This document shows positions 7,761 through 15,791 of a DNA stretch of 64,000 nt, piece by piece. The notes below the pieces were generated by a model. It was given only the letters and a program-made list of their open reading frames with translations, searched no databases and had not been told where the DNA came from. The translations under genes and the position numbers were made by a program. Where the stretch lies: NCBI GenBank assembly GCA_015709635.1, contig CP054180.1:620001-684000 (forward strand). The letters are read 5' to 3'. The stretch comes from Gammaproteobacteria bacterium. GTDB taxonomy: Bacteria; Pseudomonadota; Gammaproteobacteria; Burkholderiales; Nitrosomonadaceae. How positions within the stretch are numbered: the first letter of the stretch is position 1; every line of letters starts with the position of its first letter.

Positions 7761-8015
7761 TTATTCGGTATTCTCTGCTTTTAAGCGCGTTTTAGTTGAA
7801 CGTCGTGTTAAACGCGCCGTTTTCTCAGTCAACGCCAACAGCTCCGACAAGGCCTCGTTGACCGCTTTCGACGTGGGAAATGCTTTTGCCACTTCCGGTT
7901 CCAGCAGCACGACGGATGTGCCCTCAGCCACTTCAGCAAAGAACTTTCCTCGTTCCAGTGTTGCGAAATCGGAACGCTTGTAGCTTTTGCGCATGTCTTC
8001 CTTATCCTTCTTCAT
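7761..8015 (-). CDS. brnA: BrnA-type antitoxin
   Basis: 84 residues, overlapping the end of the toxin gene by 14 bp, which is the usual brnT-brnA order and coupling. The sequence has a charged N-terminus with SDFATLERG and an LPEVAKAFPTSKAVNEALSELL-like helical part resembling the ribbon-helix-helix DNA-binding end of BrnA proteins. BrnA neutralises BrnT and, as a complex, represses the operon. The basic C-terminal tail (RRSTKTRLKAENTE) follows that region. Confidence 0.8.
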   Translation of the reverse strand: MKKDKEDMRKSYKRSDFATLERGKFFAEVAEGTSVVLLEPEVAKAFPTSKAVNEALSELLALTEKTARLTRRSTKTRLKAENTE

Positions 8016-8274
8016 AGATTTTCCTTTCGCCTCGCGTCAGGCGGCGTGCACTGATAATTCGAATCGTACCCGGCCGGTAAGTGTGGCAGACTGCCAGCAA
8101 ACGGCCAAGCTTGGAACAACCGAATGTGATATACCGTTCTTCTTTCGCAGAATGATCGGGATCCGGGCCAGATACCGCATGAGGATCGAGAAAAACTGTA
8201 GCCGCTTCGTCAAATGAAACACCGTGTTTCCGGCGATTGGTTTCCGCTTTCTTTGAATCCCAGTCAAATTTCAT
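8002..8274 (-). CDS. brnT: BrnT-type ribonuclease toxin
   Basis: 90 residues with the full BrnT pattern: FDWDSKKAETNRRKHGVSF at the start, then DEAATVFLDP, an EERYITFG strand, LLAVCHTYR, and the IRIISARRLTRGERKIYEE end with the conserved Arg/Tyr residues. BrnT is an RNase related in fold to RelE that stops translation under stress. The gene is first in the operon, with an AT-rich promoter directly upstream (8314-8342), and overlaps brnA. Confidence 0.9.
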   Translation of the reverse strand: MKFDWDSKKAETNRRKHGVSFDEAATVFLDPHAVSGPDPDHSAKEERYITFGCSKLGRLLAVCHTYRPGTIRIISARRLTRGERKIYEEG

Positions 8275-8313
8275 GGCCGATCAGCATCCGACTCGTCACG
8301 TAATATTATTGAT

Positions 8314-8342
8314 ATTATAGTATTTTGAAATGGATAAGTTCA
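8314..8342 (-). promoter_or_regulatory. Probable brnTA promoter
   Basis: On the minus strand a perfect TATAAT (8314-8319) lies 17 bp from a weak -35, TGAACT (8337-8342). Between it and brnT is an AT-rich dyad (AATAT at 8302-8306 against ATATT at 8312-8316 on the plus strand), a candidate operator for BrnA autorepression. Confidence 0.5.
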
Positions 8343-8352
8343 CAGATTGAGA

Positions 8353-8366
8353 ATGCGTGTACGCAT
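8353..8366. promoter_or_regulatory. Short dyad upstream of nrdJ
   Basis: ATGCGT-GT-ACGCAT, a 6-bp dyad in the intergenic gap between brnT and the ribonucleotide reductase gene, could be a regulator site. It does not match the NrdR box, and no cobalamin riboswitch is visible in the gap. Confidence 0.25.
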
Positions 8367-8436
8367 CCGGATTGATTCAGAATTTACGTTGTCAACAAAG
8401 ACGCTTGTTGTCTGAACAGTACTGCCCAAAAGAACC

Positions 8437-10254
8437 ATGAATGACCCCCATTTCACCACCCCCATCGCCCAGCGCATCTGGGATACCAAATATCGTCACT
8501 ATGAACGCGGTGCCGCGCTGGATGCTTGCATCGAAGACACTTGGCAGCGCGTCGCGAAAGTGCTGGTTGCGCCGGAAAATAATGCGGATTATTGGCAGAT
8601 GCGTTTTTACGGCATCCTGCGCGATTTTAAATTCCTGCCCGGTGGACGTATCCTGGCCGGAGCGGGGACCGTGCATCAGGTGACGCTGTTTAATTGTTTT
8701 GTGATGGGAACGATCACCGATTCGATGGATGGTATTTTTGATGCGCTCAAGGAAGGCGCGTTGACCATGCAGCAGGGCGGCGGGGTCGGTTATGATTTTT
8801 CGACGTTGCGCCCGCGCGGTGCGCAAGCCGCCGGTGCCGGGTCGGTGGCTTCCGGGCCAGTTTCGTTTATGCGCATTTGGGACAGCATGTGCGCAACCAT
8901 TCTGTCTACCGGCGCGCGGCGCGGTGCGATGATGGGCACGTTGCGCTGCGATCATCCGGATATCGAGGAATTCATCGCCGCCAAACAGGATCGCAGCCAG
9001 TTGCGGCATTTCAATGTTTCCGTGCTCGTCAGCGATGCGTTCATGACTGCCGTCAGCCGCGGCGAAGAATGGCCGCTGGTTTTTCCCGCAAATGAGAGTG
9101 AAATTGGCGGAGAGCTGCTCTTGCGCGCCTGGCCGGGTTACGGCGATGCGGTGCCGTGCAAGGTGTACAAATGCATCCGGGCACGCGCGTTGTGGCAGAA
9201 CATCATGCGCGCCAACTACGATTACGCGGAACCGGGCGTGCTGTTCATCGACCGCATCAACCGGCTGAATAATCTGTATTACTGCGAAACGATTCATGCC
9301 ACCAATCCGTGTGGCGAGGTGCCGTTGCCGCCTTATGGCGCTTGCAATCTGGGGTCGATCAATCTCGCGCAATTTGTGCGCGACCCTTTTAGCGCGCAAG
9401 CGCGGCTTGATTTGGATGCGATCGCTACGACAGCCGCGATTGCCGTGCGCCTGCTCGATAATGTCATTGATGTTTCGCGTTTTCCCTTAGCCAGCCAAGC
9501 CGGACAGGCGCAGCGCTCGCGCCGCATCGGTCTGGGGCTGACGGGTTTAGCCGACGCGTTGATCATGCTACAAATCCGCTACGGTAGCAGCGCCGCGGTG
9601 CAAATCGCGCAGCTTGCCATGCAGCACATCTGTCACGCGGCTTATCAGGCTTCGGTTGAGCTTGCACGGGAGAAGGGCGCGTTTCCGCTGTTCGACCAGG
9701 AAAAATATCTGGCCGGTGCTTTTGTGCGAACCTTGCCCGAATCGATACGCGATAGTATTGCGCAGCACGGCATCCGCAACAGTCATCTGACCGCCATCGC
9801 CCCGGCAGGGACCATCAGCTTGCTGGCCAACAATATTTCCAGCGGATTGGAGCCGGTATTCGATAGTTGCTACACGCGGCGGGTGCTCAAGCGCGATGGC
9901 TGCTATGCGGATTTTCTAGTGATCGATTATGCCGCCGCCTTATGGCACAAAGACTGCGCAAGCGGAAATTTGCCACCGGCTTTCGTTACCGCGCACGAAC
10001 TGACACCAGCCGAGCATCTGTCCATGCAAGCCGCCATTCAGCCGTACGCCGACCAAGCGATTTCCAAGACGATCAACATACCGGCGGATTACGATTTTGC
10101 GCAATTCAGCGATCTGTATCAGCAAGCTTACGATCTGGGCTTGAAAGGCTGCACCACGTTCCGGCCCAATGTGGTGACAGGCGAGATTCTGCATAAGCCG
10201 GATGCGCAACATGCGCCACCGCATTGCTGCGGTTTGGAACGGGAAGCGGACTAA
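8437..10254 (+). CDS. nrdJ: Adenosylcobalamin-dependent (class II) ribonucleotide reductase
   Basis: 605 residues, a short form of the class II enzyme that makes deoxyribonucleotides with a B12-derived radical, independent of oxygen. Visible features are LFNCFVMG (substrate-site cysteine), MQQGGGVGYDFSTLRP, the radical-cysteine loop NPCGEVPLPPYGACNLGSIN, and the phosphate-binding IAPAGTISLLANN segment. The protein ends HCCGLEREAD, giving a CC pair that may serve re-reduction; the longer zinc-ribbon tail of larger NrdJ proteins is absent. It stands alone and its stop overlaps the convergent iaaA stop by 4 bp. The start has only a weak ribosome site (AAAAGAACC). Confidence 0.92.
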   Translation: MNDPHFTTPIAQRIWDTKYRHYERGAALDACIEDTWQRVAKVLVAPENNADYWQMRFYGILRDFKFLPGGRILAGAGTVHQVTLFNCFVMGTITDSMDGIFDALKEGALTMQQGGGVGYDFSTLRPRGAQAAGAGSVASGPVSFMRIWDSMCATILSTGARRGAMMGTLRCDHPDIEEFIAAKQDRSQLRHFNVSVLVSDAFMTAVSRGEEWPLVFPANESEIGGELLLRAWPGYGDAVPCKVYKCIRARALWQNIMRANYDYAEPGVLFIDRINRLNNLYYCETIHATNPCGEVPLPPYGACNLGSINLAQFVRDPFSAQARLDLDAIATTAAIAVRLLDNVIDVSRFPLASQAGQAQRSRRIGLGLTGLADALIMLQIRYGSSAAVQIAQLAMQHICHAAYQASVELAREKGAFPLFDQEKYLAGAFVRTLPESIRDSIAQHGIRNSHLTAIAPAGTISLLANNISSGLEPVFDSCYTRRVLKRDGCYADFLVIDYAAALWHKDCASGNLPPAFVTAHELTPAEHLSMQAAIQPYADQAISKTINIPADYDFAQFSDLYQQAYDLGLKGCTTFRPNVVTGEILHKPDAQHAPPHCCGLEREAD

Positions 10255-11246
10255 TAATCCAAGTCTTGCGGAAAAATACCCGTCCGTGCAACGCCGTCGT
10301 TGCCGATGCTGCCGCAGAACATACCGCTGGTGTTGAAGCGCAGCGCGTAGCGGCCTTGCGCATCCAGCACGATCAAACCGCCGTCACCGCCGAGTTCGGC
10401 GATTTCGTCGAGCGTATGACTGGCTGCTTCGGCGGGTGGGATGTGTTGCAGCCGCACCTGCGCTGCCGTATTAAACGCTGCCGCAGCACGGATGAATACT
10501 TCGCCGCTGCCGGTTGCGGATACCGCGACTGAGCGGTTGTCCGCGTAAGTGCCGGCGCCGATGATCGGCGAATCGCCGACGCGCCCGAAGCGTTTGTTGG
10601 TAAGTCCGCCGGTTGAAGTACCGGCAGCCAGATTGCCATGACAATCCAGCGCCACGGCGCCCACGGTGCCGTGTTTTTCATCACCGCTGGGCGGCGATGG
10701 TGCGGATTCCATATCGTGATCGCGCAGAACCTGCTCTTGCGCGATGGCCTTTTGCAGTTGATCCCAGCGGTGTTGCGTATAGAAATAGGACGGATCGACG
10801 ATTTCCAAACCGTGTCCGGCGGCAAAATCCTCAGCTCCCCGGCCGATCAGCAGTACATGTGCGCTTTGCGTCATGACTGCATGCGCAGCGCGGATCGGGT
10901 TGCGGATCGTGGTGACTCCGGCAACAGCGCCCGCCATGCGCGTGGCGCCATCCATGATCGACGCATCCAGCTCGTTCCGGCCTTCATGACTGAACACCGC
11001 GCCCTTGCCGGCATTGAACAACGGCGAATCCTCCATGACTACGATGGCGGCAATCACGGCATTAATGCTGCTGCCGCCTGCTTTGAGCACCGCATGACCG
11101 GCGAGCAGCGATTCCGCCAGCACTTGGCGGTAGGCTTGCTCGCGCTCTGCGGTCAACCGCTTGCGGTCGATTGCCCCGGCACCGCCGTGAATGACCAAAC
11201 GTATGGGTGGATGATTAATAGACATGCTATTCGTTGGTATGGTCAT
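10251..11246 (-). CDS. iaaA: Isoaspartyl peptidase / plant-type L-asparaginase
   Basis: 331-residue Ntn-hydrolase precursor. The self-cleavage site is visible as HG|TVGAVA, where the Thr becomes the N-terminal nucleophile of the beta subunit; the GNLAAGTSTGGLTNKRFGRVGDSP region that follows is the typical substrate-binding part. The start has LVIHGGAG and later NAGKGAVF and ELDASIMDG. The enzyme removes isoaspartyl residues from peptides and can hydrolyse asparagine. The pcm repair gene at 33.2 kb handles the same damage by another route. The first ATG is kept; a second at residue 8 is possible. The gene is convergent with nrdJ, with a 4-bp overlap. Confidence 0.93.
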   Translation of the reverse strand: MTIPTNSMSINHPPIRLVIHGGAGAIDRKRLTAEREQAYRQVLAESLLAGHAVLKAGGSSINAVIAAIVVMEDSPLFNAGKGAVFSHEGRNELDASIMDGATRMAGAVAGVTTIRNPIRAAHAVMTQSAHVLLIGRGAEDFAAGHGLEIVDPSYFYTQHRWDQLQKAIAQEQVLRDHDMESAPSPPSGDEKHGTVGAVALDCHGNLAAGTSTGGLTNKRFGRVGDSPIIGAGTYADNRSVAVSATGSGEVFIRAAAAFNTAAQVRLQHIPPAEAASHTLDEIAELGGDGGLIVLDAQGRYALRFNTSGMFCGSIGNDGVARTGIFPQDLDY

Positions 11247-11415
11247 GAGCGGGAGGCAAAGAGAAAGACGGTTATTTCAGGTGTACAGATATTATTACAA
11301 ACTAATTTTTCAAGTTTCCACAAGTGACGTTGCACGCCGGATCGGTATTTGCCAAACCGGAATACAAAACGCTGAATTACCAGAGTGACTCGTTTATTCA
11401 GTCATTGATAGCATG

Positions 11416-11458
11416 TGTGACTTTTCTCACAATGATTTGAAACCGGAGCAGTTATAGT
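11416..11458 (+). promoter_or_regulatory. Class II CRP/FNR-family-type promoter
   Basis: TGTGA-CTTTTC-TCACA at 11416-11431 is a perfect CRP-type dyad. A TATAGT -10 lies at 11453-11458, which predicts initiation near 11465. The dyad centre (11423.5) is then at about -41.5, the exact class II activator position. The expected -35 is poor, as in activator-dependent promoters. It drives the orphan gene at 11525. The remaining intergenic sequence 11247-11415 shows nothing I recognise. Confidence 0.6.
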
Positions 11459-11524
11459 GCGATCTTGGCGCATCTTGCCAAATTGAGTAAGCGAACATTT
11501 TTCCACATTACGAGGGCTTGTATC

Positions 11525-11917
11525 ATGGCAAAAATTCAATTCGTAGAACCTAACATGTATGTGCTAAGTGGCAAGAATATTCATGTCAGCTATTCGACTT
11601 CCGGGTTTGATGGTAAACCGCATTTCTCTTACCAGGATTTGCATCAAACGCATAGCTTCAGCGGAGATCAAATTCGTCGTGTCGAAACCGAGATCGGTAC
11701 CATCGTCAGTGTTACGACTCGTTTGACGATCGATTCTGGTGGAACGACCTTCAGCGTGCTGCTACCGCGAGTCAATCTCCAAGCATCTCAATCCTTGCCA
11801 ATCCATACTGAGGGTATAACAACCGTACATCGGTTCTCAATCCTCCCGGTGATCGGGCAGCTTGACTTTTATACCATTACGCCACTGTCCGGTACTGCGG
11901 CGCAAGTATTTTTCTAG
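11525..11917 (+). CDS. Small hypothetical protein, predicted mostly beta
   Basis: 130 residues from ATG 11525, which follows a modest GAGGG site; an in-frame start at 11465 would coincide with the predicted transcription start and is unlikely. I do not recognise the family. The sequence is rich in Thr/Ser/Val/Ile with alternating polar and hydrophobic residues (VSVTTRLTIDSGGTTFSVLLP), suggesting a beta-sandwich or barrel, with Gly-Lys-Asn-Ile-His near the start. There is no signal peptide, membrane helix or cysteine, so it is probably cytoplasmic. It is monocistronic, between a CRP-type promoter and a strong hairpin. Confidence 0.6.
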   Translation: MAKIQFVEPNMYVLSGKNIHVSYSTSGFDGKPHFSYQDLHQTHSFSGDQIRRVETEIGTIVSVTTRLTIDSGGTTFSVLLPRVNLQASQSLPIHTEGITTVHRFSILPVIGQLDFYTITPLSGTAAQVFF

Positions 11918-11941
11918 TATTTTGAGTTATTAAATCAATCA

Positions 11942-11971
11942 GGTTGGTTTGTGAGAATTTACAAACCAACC
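11942..11971. terminator. Perfect 11-bp hairpin between convergent genes
   Basis: GGTTGGTTTGT, loop GAGAATTT, ACAAACCAACC. It lies 24 bp after the orphan gene and 28 bp from the end of the convergent L,D-transpeptidase gene, so it can end both transcripts. The T-tract is weak on both sides. Confidence 0.6.
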
Positions 11972-11999
11972 GATATCAAATTAAATGGGCAAATGGATA

Positions 12000-13169
12000 C
12001 TACCGTACTTGGTTGGATTCCTCACTCGCCATTTCCAACACCTCGGCCGCCGTCAATTGCCCAGCCATGTCACCGTTCCAAGTCGCGTTGAACGGCAAAG
12101 TATTCTGCACTCGCGTGGCGCGGCCAACGTAGGCTTGTACCGTTAAATCCGGCTGCGTGATGGGTATGGCAATGGCGCGCGGGTTGCGGGTTGTTTCGGC
12201 GAGCAGCGCTTGATTGATCTTGGCTTGGCGCCGCCCATCGCGTTTGCCTTTTGGCGTTGCGCGCAAGCTGCTTAACGATTTTTTCAGCAAGCTGGCGTGA
12301 TTGCGCTTGTCGTCCTCGAGAACTTGATACGCTTGCAGATACAACTGATTGCCGCGCCAGCCGAGCAAACGTGGCTGATTGACGACTCGAACCGGCGTGC
12401 CGACCGGTACATCGTGATAAATGCACACGATGTCTTCCGGGTACATGCGCAGACACCCGTGGCTGCCGCGCAAGCCGATGCTCGGCGGTTTGTCGGTGCC
12501 GTGGATGGCGTAGTTCGGCCAGTCGAGTTTCAGCACATGCGTGCCCATCGGGTTATCCGGTCCGGGTGGCACCACGGCGGGTAATGGATCGCCGTTTTTG
12601 GCGTGCTCCCGGCGGATCGAAGGTGTCGGAATCCAGCTCGGATTGGCGGTTTTCGACGCGATGCGCGTCATGCCTTCCGGTGTTTTCCATTCCACCCGGC
12701 CGATACCGACCGGATGCGTAATGACTCGTTGCGGCTTTCCGGCTTTGGTTTTGGGAAAATAAAACAAGCGCATCGCGGCGAGATTGATCACAATCCCTTG
12801 GCGCGGCCCCTCCGGCAGCACGAACTGCGTGGGAATCACAATCCTGGTACCCGCTTTCGGCAACCACGGATCGATACCGGGATTAGCGCTGACGATTTCT
12901 TCATAACCCAGGTTGAAGCGCCGTGCGATGTCGGACAGCGTATCGTCTTCGCCGGCGGTGATTACTTGCAATTTACCGACGACATCGTCGCGCGCGGAAT
13001 CGAAACTGAATTCATGACTGGCCACCGGAATAGGCAATGATTTGACTACCGGGGCAAGGGGTGGTGACGGTTCGGTTAAAAATGTCTGGCAACCGCTCAG
13101 AAGCAATACACTGGCGCAAAAACCGCATGCGAGACCGTCACGCAGGGATAATAATTTATTTTTATTCAT
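12000..13169 (-). CDS. LysM-YkuD L,D-transpeptidase lipoprotein
   Basis: 389 residues from ATG 13169 (a TTG nine bases upstream is also in frame). A lipoprotein signal ends in the lipobox LLSGC. A LysM peptidoglycan-binding repeat follows (VITAGEDDTLSDIARRFNLG ... NPGIDPW), then the YkuD catalytic domain with HGTDKPPSIG and the catalytic SHGCLRM, where the Cys is the nucleophile. ErfK/YbiS/YnhG-family enzymes make 3-3 crosslinks or attach proteins to peptidoglycan in the periplasm. The Arg/Lys/Gln-rich C-terminal extension (about 100 residues after the catalytic domain) is longer than usual and has no recognised fold. Monocistronic. Confidence 0.92.
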   Translation of the reverse strand: MNKNKLLSLRDGLACGFCASVLLLSGCQTFLTEPSPPLAPVVKSLPIPVASHEFSFDSARDDVVGKLQVITAGEDDTLSDIARRFNLGYEEIVSANPGIDPWLPKAGTRIVIPTQFVLPEGPRQGIVINLAAMRLFYFPKTKAGKPQRVITHPVGIGRVEWKTPEGMTRIASKTANPSWIPTPSIRREHAKNGDPLPAVVPPGPDNPMGTHVLKLDWPNYAIHGTDKPPSIGLRGSHGCLRMYPEDIVCIYHDVPVGTPVRVVNQPRLLGWRGNQLYLQAYQVLEDDKRNHASLLKKSLSSLRATPKGKRDGRRQAKINQALLAETTRNPRAIAIPITQPDLTVQAYVGRATRVQNTLPFNATWNGDMAGQLTAAEVLEMASEESNQVR

Positions 13170-13315
13170 AAGAATCAATAATATTATGAAAAAATGGCGT
13201 GACCCATGGCGATAAATTTACAGGGTTTTTTACCATGACACAACCATTCATCGAAATGAATCAAGGTATTTTCATCGTCATTTGATGTAAAGGATGAAAG
13301 ATCGTCACACATTTT

Positions 13316-13345
13316 TTGACCGGAAAAATCGATTGCCAGTATGAT
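13316..13345 (+). promoter_or_regulatory. Promoter of the glxR-glcDEF operon
   Basis: TTGACC (13316-13321) and TATGAT (13340-13345) are each one base off consensus and 18 bp apart. The predicted 5' leader is about 70 nt. The rest of the 13170-13315 gap shows no supported gene. Confidence 0.6.
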
Positions 13346-13422
13346 TGCCAGATAATAGCGACACGGATCAGCAGCATTATTCGTCATCGGTTCAAAATTT
13401 TAACCAATCAACTTTTATAAAT

Positions 13423-14328
13423 ATGATCACTATCGGTTTCATCGGTCTCGGCATCATGGGCAAGCCCATGGCGGGGCATTTGATCAAAGGCGGGCACCGC
13501 CTGTTTTTACAATCGCGCAGCGGCGTGCCCGCCGATTTGATCGAGCTGGGCGGCAGTGCGTTATCGTCGCCCAAAAGGGTTACGCAGCATGCGGATATCG
13601 TCATTACGATGCTGCCGGATACGCCGGATGTGGAGAGAGTGTTGTTCGGTGCGGATGGCGTGACCGAAGGGTTGCAAGCCGATCCTGGCCGGAGCCGGAT
13701 CATCGTCGACATGAGTTCGATCTCACCGCTGGCGACGCGCGAATTTGCCGCGCGGTTGAATGCGCTTGGGCACGACTACGCCGACGCGCCGGTTTCCGGC
13801 GGCGATGTGGGGGCGCAGAATGCCACGTTGACGATCATGGTCGGCGCAAGTGCGGCGGTGTTTGAAAAAATCAAACCGGTACTGGAATTGATGGGGAAAA
13901 CGGTGACGCATATCGGCGACGTCGGTGCCGGGCAAGTGTGCAAGGTTGCGAATCAAATCGTGGTGTCGTCGGCGATCGAAGCGGTGGCGGAAGCGTTGCT
14001 GTTCGCATCCAAAGCCGGTGTCGATCCGGGCAAGGTGCGGCATGCGTTGCTCGGTGGTTTTGCTGCGTCGAAGGCGCTGGAGGTGCATGGGCAGCGCATG
14101 ATCGAGCGGCGTTTCGAGCCGGGTTTCCGCATCGAATTGCATCACAAGGACTTGAATATCGCGTTGCAAAGTGCTGCCGAACTGGGCGTGAGCTTGCCGA
14201 ACACGGCGGCGGTGCGCGAATTGTTTTCCGCTTGTCTCGCGCATGGCGGCGCAACATGGGATAATTCCGCCATTGTTAAAATGCTGGAAAAACTCGCTAA
14301 CCACGAAATCCAAAAACACCCTGAATAA
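13423..14328 (+). CDS. glxR: 2-hydroxy-3-oxopropionate (tartronate semialdehyde) reductase
   Basis: 301 residues from ATG 13423, chosen because the Rossmann motif GFIGLGIMGKPMA must sit at the N-terminus; the upstream open frame would add 26 unrelated residues. Family signatures are DAPVSGGDVGAQNATLTIMVGG-like substrate-binding residues, GAGQVCKVANQIVV with the catalytic Lys, and KDLNIALQSAAELGV near the end. The enzyme reduces tartronate semialdehyde to D-glycerate with NAD(P)H. The glycolate oxidase genes that follow make its pathway clear: glycolate to glyoxylate to tartronate semialdehyde to glycerate. The gap to glcD is 4 bp. A glyoxylate carboligase gene is not in this window. Confidence 0.9.
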   Translation: MITIGFIGLGIMGKPMAGHLIKGGHRLFLQSRSGVPADLIELGGSALSSPKRVTQHADIVITMLPDTPDVERVLFGADGVTEGLQADPGRSRIIVDMSSISPLATREFAARLNALGHDYADAPVSGGDVGAQNATLTIMVGASAAVFEKIKPVLELMGKTVTHIGDVGAGQVCKVANQIVVSSAIEAVAEALLFASKAGVDPGKVRHALLGGFAASKALEVHGQRMIERRFEPGFRIELHHKDLNIALQSAAELGVSLPNTAAVRELFSACLAHGGATWDNSAIVKMLEKLANHEIQKHPE

Positions 14329-14332
14329 GCAT

Positions 14333-15787
14333 ATGTCTGCTCAAGAACTGGTCAATCAACTGCGGTCTTTTTTGCCGCCCGATGCGGTTTTGCACGAAAC
14401 CGAGGATTTGAAACCGTACGAATGCGACGGTTTGTCCGCTTACCGGCAATTGCCGATGATCGTGGCGCTGCCGCACAGCGAAGAACAGGTTGTGAAAATA
14501 TTGCAGCTTTGTCATGCCACTCAAACGCCGGTGGTGGCGCGCGGTGCGGGTACCGGTTTATCCGGCGGTGCGTTGCCGCATGCGCAGGGAGTTTTGTTGT
14601 CGCTGGCGAAACTGAAGCAAATCATCGCCATCGATCCGCTGGCACGCACCGCGCGCGTGCAACCCGGCGTGCGCAATCTGGCGATCAGCGAAGCGGCGGC
14701 GCCGTTCGGTTTGTGCTACGCGCCGGATCCTTCGTCGCAAATCGCCTGTTCGATCGGCGGTAACGTTGCGGAAAATTCCGGCGGCGTGCATTGCCTGAAA
14801 TACGGCCTGACGGTGCACAATATTCTCAAGTTGCGCGTGCTGACCATCGACGGCGAGTGCCTGGAAATCGGTGGTGATAGCCTGGATAGCGCGGGTTATG
14901 ACTTGCTGGCACTGATGACGGGCAGCGAGGGCATGCTCGGTATCGTCACGGAAATCACCGTGAAACTGATCCCGGTGCCGGAAAAAGCGCAGCTCGTCAT
15001 GGCGGCGTTTGACGATGTGCAGAAGGCGGGCAGCGCGGTGGCGAATGTCATCGGCGCAGGCATCATTCCGGCGGGTATGGAAATGATGGATAAGATTACG
15101 ATTCATGCGGTGGAGGAATTCCTGCACGCCGGTTACGATCTGAATGCCGAGGCGATTTTGCTGTGCGAATCGGACGGCAGCATCGAGGAAGTGGCGGATG
15201 AAATTCAGCGGGTGAATGCCATCATGCAGCAAAGCGGTGCGATTAATATCAGCACCTCGCATAACGAAGCCGAGCGGCTTAAATTCTGGGCTGGCCGTAA
15301 AGCGGCCTTTCCCGCCGCGGGCCGGGTTTCTCCAGATTATTACTGCATGGATGGCACCATTCCGCGTAAACGGCTGGCCGATGTACTGCGCGGCATTGAA
15401 GAATTGTCGCAAGAATACGGTTTGCGTTGCATGAATGTATTTCATGCCGGTGACGGCAATTTGCATCCGCTGATCCTGTACGATGCAAATAAGCCCGGCG
15501 AATTGGAAAGAACCGAAGAATTCGGCGGAAAAATACTGGAAATGTGCATTCATGCCGGTGGCACGATCACCGGAGAACATGGCGTGGGAATGGAAAAAAT
15601 CAATCAGATGTGTTCACAATTCGGCAGCGGCGAACTGGCCATGTTCCATGCCGTGAAGGCGGCGTTCGATCCGGCGGGTTTGCTCAATCCGGGCAAAGCG
15701 GTGCCTGAATTACACCGGTGCGCGGAACTGGGGGCGATGCATGTGCATCGTGGCGAGCAAAAATTTGCTGAGCTGCCGCGTTTTTGA
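14333..15787 (+). CDS. glcD: Glycolate oxidase, FAD-linked subunit GlcD
   Basis: 484 residues from ATG 14333 (E. coli GlcD is 499). It is an FAD_binding_4 / VAO-type oxidase: VVARGAGTGLSGGALP binds FAD, DPSSQIACSIGGNVAENSGG and LMTGSEGMLGIVTEIT are diagnostic, and the C-terminal half has NVFHAGDGNLHP and GGTITGEHGVG. It oxidises glycolate (or D-lactate) at the membrane face of the cytoplasm, passing electrons to GlcF and quinone. It lies four bases after glxR and is followed by glcE. Confidence 0.93.
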   Translation: MSAQELVNQLRSFLPPDAVLHETEDLKPYECDGLSAYRQLPMIVALPHSEEQVVKILQLCHATQTPVVARGAGTGLSGGALPHAQGVLLSLAKLKQIIAIDPLARTARVQPGVRNLAISEAAAPFGLCYAPDPSSQIACSIGGNVAENSGGVHCLKYGLTVHNILKLRVLTIDGECLEIGGDSLDSAGYDLLALMTGSEGMLGIVTEITVKLIPVPEKAQLVMAAFDDVQKAGSAVANVIGAGIIPAGMEMMDKITIHAVEEFLHAGYDLNAEAILLCESDGSIEEVADEIQRVNAIMQQSGAINISTSHNEAERLKFWAGRKAAFPAAGRVSPDYYCMDGTIPRKRLADVLRGIEELSQEYGLRCMNVFHAGDGNLHPLILYDANKPGELERTEEFGGKILEMCIHAGGTITGEHGVGMEKINQMCSQFGSGELAMFHAVKAAFDPAGLLNPGKAVPELHRCAELGAMHVHRGEQKFAELPRF

Positions 15788-15791
15788 TGCT

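Noticed and set aside
8275..8436. Cobalamin riboswitch before the B12-dependent reductase
   Set aside because: The gap is too short and no conserved B12-box sequence is visible.
8392..9399. 335-residue open frame antisense to nrdJ
   Set aside because: Lies fully within the class II reductase in another frame; its protein is Arg/His/Ala-rich without any motif, a GC-rich shadow.
13184..13387. 67-residue open frame in the gap before glxR
   Set aside because: Overlaps the glxR promoter, has no ribosome site and no recognisable pattern.
14558..15580. 340-residue open frame antisense to glcD
   Set aside because: Covered by the well-supported GlcD gene; composition is typical of an antisense shadow.
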